A stretch of 64,000 nucleotides of DNA from JAHEFT01 sp963700705 (GTDB lineage Bacteria; Pseudomonadota; Gammaproteobacteria; Xanthomonadales; SZUA-36), in NCBI GenBank assembly GCA_963700705.1, contig CAVOYQ010000021.1, positions 62,001-126,000 on the forward strand, read 5' to 3'. The notes beneath the pieces were generated by a model. It saw only the letters and a list, made by a program, of their open reading frames with translations. It did no database searches and had not been told where the DNA came from. The position numbers and the translations under genes are program-made. This document shows positions 16,842-25,244 of this stretch, in pieces (position 1 is the stretch's first letter; every line of letters starts with the position of its first letter).

Positions 16842-17558
16842 ATGACTAAATTGAGTGGAAAGATTCTGCTGGTTGAAGACGAAGCGCAGATTCGCAAGTT
16901 CCTGAAAATCAGCTTCAATGCGCACGGCTACACGGTTTTTGAAGCCCGCCTGGGTGAAGACGGACTGGCCGTATGTGCCGAAGAAAACCCTGATCTCGTC
17001 ATTCTCGATCTCGGGTTGCCGGACATGGACGGGCAGCAATTCATCACCCGCCTGCGTGAGTGGTCCGGGATTCCGGTCATTGTTTTGTCGGTGCGTGCAT
17101 CGGAAACTGAAAAAGTACTCGCCCTCGATGCGGGGGCCAATGATTACGTCACCAAGCCGTTTGGGATCAATGAATTGATGGCCAGGGTCAGGTCGGTCAT
17201 CCGCAGCAATCACGGCAACGAATCCGCGCCAAAGGTATTTGAATCACAAGGACTGCGGGTTGACCTGGCCAAGCGGGAGGTTGCCGTTGACGGCGACCCG
17301 GTGCATTTGTCAAAAAAGGAATATGAACTCCTCAGGCTGTTAACCAGTCACCCGGCACAGGTTCTGACCCACCAGCAGATCCTCCGCGAGGTATGGAGCA
17401 GCGCCCACCAGGATGAAACGCACTACTTGCGTGTTTTGGTCCGGCAACTGAGGCAGAAACTGGGCGACGACCCTACCCGGCCCCGCTTCATCGTGACCGT
17501 TCAGGGCGTCGGCTACCGGCTGGCCATCGAAAACGGAGAGCAAGCAACTGCATTTTGA
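16842..17558 (+). CDS. KdpE-like OmpR-family response regulator
   Basis: The 238-residue product has a receiver domain (ILLVEDEAQIRKFLK, phospho-acceptor Asp56 in LVILDLGLPD, Lys in VTKPFGINEL) and a winged-helix output domain (VHLSKKEYELLRLLTSHPAQ, THYLRVLVRQLRQKLGDD, VTVQGVGYRL). The conserved segment order and the THYLRV sequence are typical of KdpE. It follows the kinase directly, so both form one operon. It is likely to bind DNA in the intergenic region facing trkH (inference). Confidence 0.9.
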   Translation: MTKLSGKILLVEDEAQIRKFLKISFNAHGYTVFEARLGEDGLAVCAEENPDLVILDLGLPDMDGQQFITRLREWSGIPVIVLSVRASETEKVLALDAGANDYVTKPFGINELMARVRSVIRSNHGNESAPKVFESQGLRVDLAKREVAVDGDPVHLSKKEYELLRLLTSHPAQVLTHQQILREVWSSAHQDETHYLRVLVRQLRQKLGDDPTRPRFIVTVQGVGYRLAIENGEQATAF

Positions 17559-17728
17559 ACTTTGTCGTGGGGTGGTTCTAGCCTTCCGGTTTTTGCATTT
17601 TTCAAGGATCGGTGACCAAGATCACCACTGAAAATCCCGTATCGTTGCATAATTTATCCATCAGTCAACCCGCGTCACGGCCGGAATGGAAGCGACACCC
17701 GAACCGGAACGCAGAAAGGAAATCGATC

Positions 17729-19414
17729 ATGTTACAGGAAATCCAATTCAAACTGCCAAAATCAACCGACCCGCTGGAAGTCACCAAGAGAGGGCTTGAA
17801 ATCCTGAATGACCCATGGATGAACAAGGGCACCGCCTTTACGTTTGAAGAGCGCCAGGCGCTGGGCCTGAGCGGCCTGTTGCCGCCGTTCCGGTCCAACA
17901 TGGAAGAACAGGTTCAGCGGATCATGGAGAATTACCGGCGCCTCACCGATCCACTGGAAAAATACATATTCCTGACTGCCATCGCAGACCGCAATGTCAC
18001 CCTGTTCTACCGGGTGCTGATGGATAACCTGCTGGAAATGACGCCGATCATGTACACCCCGACCGTCGGACACGCCTGCCAGCAATTCGGGCACATCTAC
18101 CGCAAGAACCGTGGCATGTACCTCAATCTGAACCATAAAGGGCGGATCGCAAAGGTGCTGGACAACTGGCCGGCCGATGAAGTCGACATCATCGTGATTT
18201 CAGACGGCAGCCGGATTCTCGGCCTGGGGGACCTGGGCGCCAACGGCATGGGCATTCCGATCGGAAAACTGGTGCTTTACGTCGCCGGTGCGGGCCTGCA
18301 CCCGGACCGGACACTTCCCATCCTGCTGGATGTCGGCACCGACAACGATGAACTGCTGAATGACCCGCTGTACCTGGGAATTACCCGCCGCCGGGTCCAC
18401 GGCGAGGAGTTCTACGAGATCGCCGATGAATTCGTCAAGGCAGCGACCGCCCGCTGGCCGAATGTCCTGATCCAATGGGAAGACTTCACCAATGACAAGG
18501 CCTTTCCCTTGCTGAACCGTTACCGGGACGAAGTACTGTGCTTCAACGATGATATCCAGGGCACCGGTTCGGTCGCACTGGCCGGATTACTGGCCGCCAT
18601 GCGCTTGCGGAAAGAGCATCTGTCCGACCAGCGGATCGTGTTCTGCGGGGCGGGGTCGGCAGCGGTCGGCATCGCCGACATGATCTGCGCCGGCATTGCC
18701 GATGAACACAGCATGACGCTGGAGCAGGCGCGCAAACTGGTCTGGATGTGCGACTCCAAGGGCCTGGTCACGACCACTCGCGAGGGCACGCTGGACAAAC
18801 ACAAGATCCCCTATGCCCGCGACGAGAAACCGGCGCCTGAATTGCTGGATGTCGTGAAACGGGTGAAACCGACCATTATGATTGGCGCCAGCGGACAGGC
18901 GCATACGTTCTCGGAAGACGTTGTTCGGGAGATGTACAGGCACTGCAAGATGCCGGTCATCTTCGCGCTGTCCAACCCGACATCGAAAGCCGAATGCACC
19001 GCCGAGGAGGCTTACGAATGGACCGACGGCAAAGCCATTTTTGCCAGCGGCAGCCCGTTCCCGCCGGTGCGCATGGGCGGAAAGATCTACGTGCCGGGCC
19101 AGGGCAACAACATGTTCATTTTCCCGGGAGTGGGACTCGGCGCCGTCGTTTGCGGCGCACGCAAAGTCACCGACGAAATGTTTTTCACTGCGGCCAAGAC
19201 GCTTGCTCACATGGTGACCGAGGAGGAACTGGCGGCCGGTACGATTTATCCGGACCTGGCCAAGATCCGGCAGATATCGCTGGCCATCGCGGCGGCCGTC
19301 GCCAGGCTGGCCTGGGAACAGGGTCTTGCCCGGTACGCGGAACCGAAGGACATCCGGCAGTACACGCGTGACCGCATGTACCAGCCGGATTACCGGCCCT
19401 ATGTTGCGGCATGA
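17729..19414 (+). CDS. maeA: NAD-dependent malic enzyme
   Basis: The 561-residue product oxidatively decarboxylates malate to pyruvate. The N-terminal domain has RNVTLFYRVLMDNL and MYTPTVGHACQQFGHIYRKN. The metal and catalytic region has ISDGSRILGLGDLGANGMGI. The NAD-binding region has CFNDDIQGTGSVALAGLL and GAGSAAVGIADM. The ATG at 17729 is chosen over upstream in-frame starts because AAAGGA lies about eight bases before it and the length then matches E. coli MaeA (565). It is a single gene with its own upstream gap of 170 bases and no frame breaks. Confidence 0.94.
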   Translation: MLQEIQFKLPKSTDPLEVTKRGLEILNDPWMNKGTAFTFEERQALGLSGLLPPFRSNMEEQVQRIMENYRRLTDPLEKYIFLTAIADRNVTLFYRVLMDNLLEMTPIMYTPTVGHACQQFGHIYRKNRGMYLNLNHKGRIAKVLDNWPADEVDIIVISDGSRILGLGDLGANGMGIPIGKLVLYVAGAGLHPDRTLPILLDVGTDNDELLNDPLYLGITRRRVHGEEFYEIADEFVKAATARWPNVLIQWEDFTNDKAFPLLNRYRDEVLCFNDDIQGTGSVALAGLLAAMRLRKEHLSDQRIVFCGAGSAAVGIADMICAGIADEHSMTLEQARKLVWMCDSKGLVTTTREGTLDKHKIPYARDEKPAPELLDVVKRVKPTIMIGASGQAHTFSEDVVREMYRHCKMPVIFALSNPTSKAECTAEEAYEWTDGKAIFASGSPFPPVRMGGKIYVPGQGNNMFIFPGVGLGAVVCGARKVTDEMFFTAAKTLAHMVTEEELAAGTIYPDLAKIRQISLAIAAAVARLAWEQGLARYAEPKDIRQYTRDRMYQPDYRPYVAA

Positions 19415-19475
19415 GAGCTTGTTATATTATATTTTCATAACATAACACCTGGATCGATCGACTGAGGAAAACAGC

Positions 19476-19969
19476 ATGGCCATCGCAAAAAGCCTGATCA
19501 ACTATCTCAAGGAGCGCGGCGTTCACTATGACCTGGTGCCACACGAACATTCAGCGACTTCGCTGGAAACGGCGCACAAGGCGGACATTCCGGCGCACCA
19601 GGTGGCCAAGGCCGTGGTGCTCCGCGATGACGCCGGGTACGTTCTGAGCGTGCTGCCGGCCACCCATTCGCTCGAAATCGACTGGGTCAATGCCGAATTG
19701 AAACGGGAGTTGGAACTGGCCTGTGAAGATGAATTCAGGAAGGTTGTTCGGCGACTGTGAACCCGGCGCAGTACCGGCGCTTGGCGACGCCTACGGAATC
19801 CAGGTGATCTGGGATGACGACCTGAAATACACGTCCGATATTTACATCGAAGCCGGTGATCACGAGCACCTGATCCGGATTGAACCGGAAAGCCTTCAGG
19901 AAATTGATGAAGTCCCTGCCTCACTCCATCATCAGTTCAGACAGCGAGGTCGGCGGCTGGAAGTTCTAG
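19476..19969 (+). CDS. YbaK/ProX-type aminoacyl-tRNA deacylase family protein, two frameshifts
   Basis: The product starts MAIAKSLINYLKERGVHYDL and has the YbaK fold pattern VAKAVVLRDDAGYVLSVLPA with the conserved Lys. Two one-base insertions interrupt it. AAGGTTG near 19742 should read AAGTTG (restoring RKLFGDCEPGAVPALG), and GAAATTG near 19903 should read GAATTG (restoring LQELMKSLPHSII). The repaired protein is about 164 residues and ends SEVGGWKF at TAG 19969. Such proteins hydrolyse mischarged tRNAs in trans; the substrate is not predictable here. The convergent Fe-S oxidoreductase gene ends 11 bases away. Confidence 0.8.
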
Positions 19970-19979
19970 GGAAGGATCT

Positions 19980-21682
19980 TCAGTCGGAATGCTGCTTGAT
20001 TTCGAGGAATCCGCCAGGGCAGACTTCGATGCACTTGCCGCATTCCTTGCACTGATCGAGGTTGAGCGTGAAGTACATGTCCGGGACTCGGTTCCTCCAG
20101 CCGGGTGAAACAGCCGGAAGTGCAGTACATGTAGCACTGCTCGCAACCGGAACACGATCCGCAGGAAAAGCAACGCTCCACCTCCGCCAGGAACTGGCTT
20201 TCGGTGATGGTTTTTGCCACCTCCGTTCATGCCGGATGCGACCCTTTCGGCGCACGGAAGCCGCGGCGTATGCACGGCAGCAGTTCCCGACTTGCTGGCC
20301 AAGCGGATGTTTTCACCGTTGATTTCGGGAAATCCCGGTTCCTCGCAGGCGATCGGGATTGGGCAAGGCCACGCAGCCGGGCATGCAGCGCCTCCGCCGC
20401 ATGCCGGCCCTGGATGATCGCTTCACCGGCAATCCCGGGATTGATGGCATCGCCTCCCGCCTGGATACCGGATCCAGGGCTCCGCCAAGCGGATCCGGCA
20501 CCAGCCAGTTTCCGTCATGATCGAGGGACTCGAGTCCGTCCAGCATCGGAACCTGTGAGACCGCCGCAATCACCGTATCCGCCGGCAGTGAGAAATTCGG
20601 AACCGGAACCGGTACGGGACTCCTGCGCCCGGAGGAATCCGGCGGGCCCAGGCTCATGCGCTGCACCACGACGGCGGTCAATACACCGTCCGCGTCGCGC
20701 TCCAGGCGCACGGGCGCAGCCAGCAGGATGAGTTCGACCCCCTCCTCCAGCGCGTCTTCGATCTCGCTGGCAATCGCCGGCATTTCTTCCCGGCTGCGGC
20801 GATACAGAATCGTCACGTCCGCCCCGCCCGCCGGGCGCAACGGGCAGCGTCCATCGCCGTGTTACCGCCACCGACCACGATGACATGTTTGCCGGTGTCG
20901 ACCTGCTGCGCCGCTGTTGATGCGGACCAGGTAATCGGTGCCCGTCCAGACCGAGGACCCGTCGCCGCCCGGAATGGCCAGGCCCGCCCCATCTGGGCGC
21001 CGATCCCGAGGTACAGGCTGGAATGACGCGGTACGAAGTTCTTCCAGGCTGATATCGGCTCCCACCCGTGTATTCAGTTTCAGTTCGACACCCAGGTCGA
21101 GTATTTTCTGGATCTCGGCAATCCAGCACATCCTGCGGGAAGCCGGTAGTCCGGCACCCCGTACCGGAGCATCCCCCCGGCCTTTTCCCGTGCGTCGTAG
21201 ACGGTTACCCGGTATCCTCTGCGGGCCATCTGGTAGGCAAAGGAAAGCCCGGATGGCCCGGCGCCGATCGACCCCCACCCACTCCTTGGCGTCTATACTT
21301 CGAGACCGCGGAAGCGGCAAGTCCTGTTCGATCCCATAATCGCCCAGGAATCGCTCCATCGCGTTGATCGCGAGCGGTTCGTCCAGTTCGCGACCGGTTG
21401 CAATGACGTTTCGCACGGGTGCGGGCAGATTCGCCCCAGCGTGGCGGGAAAGGGATTGACGTCGGTGATCAGGCGCCAGGCCTGCGCCAGGGCATCCTCT
21501 CGGCGACGCACCCGTCTTGTGGCGCTGGGCGACCAACCCGATCCAGCCGCGGATGTCGCCGCAATTGGCGCAACCCACCTGGCAAGGCGCTGCTTTCTCG
21601 ACCTGGGCCGGGCGGAAGGACGGTGTGATACGGTCTTCGATCCCGATGGCGGAGGCTGGCTTTGTCGTGTTGTCGCGGTCAC
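19980..21682 (-). pseudogene. GltD-like FAD/Fe-S oxidoreductase with C-terminal ferredoxin domain, heavily frameshifted
   Basis: Pieces in all three minus frames assemble in order into one protein of about 565 residues. First comes an N-terminal GltD Fe-S segment (PCQVGCANCGDIRGWIG, NPFPATLGRICPHPCE, LAINAMERFLGDYGIEQ). Then come a flavin/NAD(P) region (AEIQKILDLGVELKLNTRVG, LAIPGGDGSSVWTG, AGGADVTILYRRSREEMPAI) and a cysteine-rich tail (ERCFSCGSCSGCEQCYMYC, then DQCKECGKCIEVCPGGFLE). At least six one-base shifts are required. The GTG at 21682 overlaps the stop of the cyclic-nucleotide gene (GTGA). Proteins of this shape pass electrons between NAD(P)H and ferredoxin-like centres. The gene may be intact in the organism, since its neighbours show the same error pattern, but as given it cannot be translated. 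Confidence 0.7.
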
Positions 21683-22056
21683 AGCTCGGTTTTCCCGTGC
21701 CGCGAGATTTCTTCGTTCAGGTGCCTGATGCGGTGTGACATGGTTTTCAACAGGTTGACCGCGAGCAGAGGATCTTCCCGGATCCGGGTCAACAAGGCCT
21801 TTTTGTCAATTTTCAACACCCTGGCCTCTCCTTGCGCGCGAACCGTTGCCGAACGCACCTCTTTTTCAAACACCGCCATCTCGCCAAAGAAGTCGCCGGC
21901 CTCCAGGAACGCCAGGTGCTGTTCACCTCCCTTCAGGCTGTTCTGGAGTACTTCGACACGCCCGCCCTGCACCACGTACATGCTGTCCCCGGTTTCGCCC
22001 TGCCGGATGATGATCTCTCCATCAGCATAGACTTTCCCCAGCGCTCCGCCCACCAT
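21679..22056 (-). CDS. Cyclic nucleotide-binding domain protein
   Basis: The 125-residue product is little more than one cNMP-binding beta-roll: GEIIIRQGETGDSMYVVQGG, then the phosphate-cassette region AGDFFGEMAVFEKEVRSATV and a C-terminal helix HRIRHLNEEI. The canonical cassette Arg is in RSATV. It has no DNA-binding or kinase domain, so it would act as a regulatory subunit. The ATG at 22056 follows the preceding stop by one base, and its own stop overlaps the GltD-like start, so it sits in the middle of a tight three-gene operon. Its ligand may not be a cyclic nucleotide. Confidence 0.82.
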   Translation of the reverse strand: MVGGALGKVYADGEIIIRQGETGDSMYVVQGGRVEVLQNSLKGGEQHLAFLEAGDFFGEMAVFEKEVRSATVRAQGEARVLKIDKKALLTRIREDPLLAVNLLKTMSHRIRHLNEEISRHGKTEL

Positions 22057-22057
22057 G

Positions 22058-23471
22058 TCAGGCCACCTTTTCTTCAGGGTGAGCGCCGTTCCTGCCCGGC
22101 ACGAGAGCCGCACCCAGGCTCAGCAACAGGTTATAGATAAAGCCCGGGTGCAAGGTGCCGCGAAACATTTCCACGTACGGCGCGCTGCCGGTGAACATGT
22201 TCCACAACAGGGAACTCATGTGTGGGCGCGCGCCTGCTTTTCTCCTGTTCCTTTTGCGCCATGCGCAGCATGGCCTTACGCGTGATGCGCGAATTCTTCA
22301 TGATCGCATTGGTGGCGAACATGACCTTGCCCACCCGGTTGTCGTTGACGATATTCCGGCAGGTCGGCCAGTAGTGTTTTTCAAAATCTTTTGCCGACAC
22401 CCCATGGAATATGGCAGAGGTGGCCGCTGCCTTGCCGGTGCGGAACGCGGCGCCGATACCGTCCTTGTACAGGCGCGTGATTCCGCTGTCGCCGACCATG
22501 ACGACACGGTCACCGTAGGGCCGCTTGCGCGCGCCCAGGTTGATCAGCGGGGAACAACTGCAGACGCAGGGGGTGGCGTTGGTGGGAAAGGTGCGCCGCA
22601 CGACGGGATCGTTCAGAAAGGCGTGAACCAGTTCCTGGTCGAGGTCATCGCCCGACCATGACAACGGTGGCAAACGACCCCTTGGGAATGATGGCCGCAA
22701 ACTCGAAACGGGGAATATCCAGCAGGAACACGTGCACCGACCGGCCCAGAATCCGCAGGATTTCCTCCCGGGTGGAGCGGAATTCACAGATATAGCCGCG
22801 GGTCGTTTTGCGGCGGTTGATAGTCGCCGGACAGGTTCCCCAGCATGTTGATGATATTGCTGTTGACGCCGGCCGCCATCGGCGACCAGGTCGTAACGCC
22901 CGCCCTTGCCGTCTCCGTAGCGCAGAAACGGCATGCCGTCGCGGCTTTCCACACCGGTGATCAAGTGCGGGACGATATTCGCCCCGAGTCCTTTTGCCAT
23001 CCCCTGCAGGTAATCGTCGAAGCTGTCCAGTTCGACGTCGCCGCCCTCGCGCGGTCCATTGCCCCGGTACAGCGCGGCAATGCGGCGCTCATGCACCGGG
23101 CTTTCGATCGCGACATCACCGACATCCATGTGCACCACGTAGGATTCCACCCCACGCTGCACAACGCTCCTGGGCAGAACAATACCTTCGGCGGCCAGGG
23201 TCTGGACCAGCGACTCCGACACGATGCCGCCGCAGTGGTTGCAGCCGGCCGGGCCGCAGTATTTGAACGAGCGTGGTTCGAAAATATCGACCCCGATATC
23301 CAGGTCGATGGCCTGGGCCATCTTGAGCAGGAAATAGGAAAAAAAAGAACCCGCCGGTCCGCCGCCGATGACGGCGATACGTGATCCGTCCCGCAGGGTG
23401 AAGTCCCTTTCCTCGTCTTCGACGAGGTTTGAAAACGAATCCGCTACGGACTTGTGCGTCAAGGGTGACAT
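22058..23471 (-). CDS. Geranylgeranyl-reductase-like FAD-dependent oxidoreductase, frameshifted
   Basis: ATG 23471 has GGGAGA upstream. The product has the FAD dinucleotide motif RIAVIGGGPAGSFFSYFLL and an unusual cysteine cluster (YCGPAGCNHCGGIVSESL). It also has the second FAD motif DRVVMVGDSGITRLYKDGIG, typical of the geranylgeranyl reductase/halogenase-like group. The frame leaves near 22880, where VNSNIINMLGNLSG continues one base later, returns by 22650, and shifts again near 22225, giving the C-terminus SSLLWNMFTGSAPYVEMF that ends at TGA 22058. Repaired length is about 470 residues. It is the first gene of the operon with the cNMP-binding and GltD-like genes. Substrate is unknown; polyprenyl or other alkene reduction is possible. 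Confidence 0.72.
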
Positions 23472-23571
23472 TGCTTCTCCCTTCAACCATGTCCGATGTT
23501 CTGTTAGTCTACGCCGACACTCAAAAACACCGAACAGACATAAATCAATCAAACGGGATTTTTTTGTTGAA

Positions 23572-24015
23572 ATGCGCGAGCTTCGGGAATCAATAGCCAT
23601 AGCCTCACCAGTGCAGACCGTTTGGGAACTGCTGGCTGATTTTGGTGGCGTCTCGAACTGGGCGCCCTACATGAAGACTTCCCATTTGATCGGAGACATC
23701 CAGTCCGGCATTGGAATGCGCCGCGGAATGCGCCACGCCTGGGGATTCCGTTTCGAGGAAGCCGTTACGCAATGGTCCGAAGGCAAGGGTTTTTCATTCG
23801 ATGTGTTCCGCGCGCCTTTCCCCATGACGGATGTCAAGGAATCATGGATCGTCGACCATGAAAACGGTATTTCAACCGTGTCCACCCGGGTCACTTACCG
23901 CATGCACCTGGGTTTTATCGGCAAGGCGATCGACTGGATGCTTGTGCGCTTTGTCGTACAGCGGGAAATGCGCGCCGGACTCAGGGGCCTGAAGCAGTAC
24001 AGTGAATCCAGGTAG
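23572..24015 (+). CDS. SRPBCC (START/polyketide cyclase-like) family protein
   Basis: The 147-residue product opens MRELRESIAIASPVQTVWEL, the typical first strand and helix of the SRPBCC fold. It continues with WAPYMKTSHLIG, VKESWIVDHENGISTVSTRV and the long C-terminal helix MRAGLRGLKQYSES. Members bind hydrophobic ligands in a helix-grip cavity, and some are cyclases. It is transcribed away from the flavoprotein operon with about 100 bases between starts and overlaps the radical SAM gene by 14 bases. It probably handles the substrate or product of that enzyme (inference). Confidence 0.82.
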   Translation: MRELRESIAIASPVQTVWELLADFGGVSNWAPYMKTSHLIGDIQSGIGMRRGMRHAWGFRFEEAVTQWSEGKGFSFDVFRAPFPMTDVKESWIVDHENGISTVSTRVTYRMHLGFIGKAIDWMLVRFVVQREMRAGLRGLKQYSESR

Positions 24016-25233
24016 CCGGCGCAGCATACAGTCCTTGTTGCAGCGAGCCTGGTGGCGTGCCGGACAGTCTCTGAAGCTGACCCTCGAACGGATCACCCGC
24101 CGGTTACCCGGGTCCTGGAGCCGGTTTCTGCCGAATTCCGGTCAACTACCAGCCGGCGATAGCTGCGCCGCTGGCCGGGCGGTTCTGCCCCGCGCCATTT
24201 CGCCAGGTTGACCTGTACGACTCGGGACAGGCTTATTGTTGCTGCTCGGCCTGGCTACCCGACACCCATGGGTAACCTGGAGCATACTTCGCTGCTGGAA
24301 ATGTGGAACAACCCGGTTATGCAGCGCATCCGGGAGAGCATCTACGATGGCAGTTTTCGTTATTGCCGCCACTCGGTGTGCCCGGCCATCCTGAACGATT
24401 CACTGTGGTCGATGAAGGAAGCAGAGAACGACACGGAATTCGGTGCGGATGTTCAGGCCCGGCGCACGGTGTTGAGTAATCCACCGCTGTTGCTGAATTT
24501 ATGCAATGACAAGTCCTGCAACCTGTGGTGCCCCAGTTGCCGAACGGTGCGGATCAACCACCCCGACGGCCCGGACTTCGAATTTCGCAAAAAGTTGCAG
24601 GCACGGCTGTTGGAACCTTACCTGTCCTGGCCTACCGACCAGGCGTTCACGCTGTCCATCACCGGGTCCGGAGACCCGTTTGCCAGCAAGGTGTTTCGCG
24701 AGTTGCTGTACACGCTGGATGGCAGCATGTTCCCGAACATGCGCATCAACTTGCAGACCAACGGCGTGCTCCTGACGCCCCGCAGCTGGCAGAGGATGCA
24801 CCGCATCCATTCCAACATCACGGCGATATTCATCTCTTTCGATGCCGGGACCGAGGCGACCTACGGGATTACCCGCCGGGGTGGTCATTGGGGGCACTTG
24901 CTGCAGAATTGTGCGCGGCTGGGAGAACTGCGGCAGCGAGGCGAAATACGTCACTTGCGCTTCGATTTCGTCGCCCAGGCGGCCAACTTCAGGGAAATGG
25001 CCGCGTTCGTGAAACTGTCCCGGGAACTGGGTGCTGACCGGGCTTATTTTTCGCAATTGCTGAACTGGGGGACCTGGTCGTCCGTTGACTATTTTGACCA
25101 GTGTCCCTGGCTCCCGGATCATCCCTTGCGCGATGAATTCCTGGAGGTTCTGCGCGACCCGGCTTTGAATGATCCGTTTGTCGACCTGGGTAACCTGACG
25201 GAATTCCACCGGGAGGCACAGTCCCTGGCCTGA
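24002..25233 (+). CDS. Radical SAM enzyme with N-terminal SPASM-like cysteine region, two frameshifts
   Basis: The catalytic part has SCNLWCPSC (the CX3CX2C [4Fe-4S] motif, bases about 24514-24540), followed by a radical SAM barrel (FTLSITGSGDPFASKVFREL, MRINLQTNGVLLTP, IFISFDAGTEATYG). Before it lies a cysteine-rich SPASM-like segment in two frames: RFCPAPFRQVDLYDSG, CCCSAWLP, then GNLEHTSLLEMWNNP and YCRHSVC. One extra T near 24136 and one extra C near 24259 cause the breaks. Usually SPASM follows the barrel; here it precedes it. A GTG start at 24002 overlapping the SRPBCC gene is assumed. The substrate may be a peptide or a small molecule; no precursor peptide gene was recognised nearby. 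Confidence 0.78.
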
Positions 25234-25244
25234 TACAATCCGGC

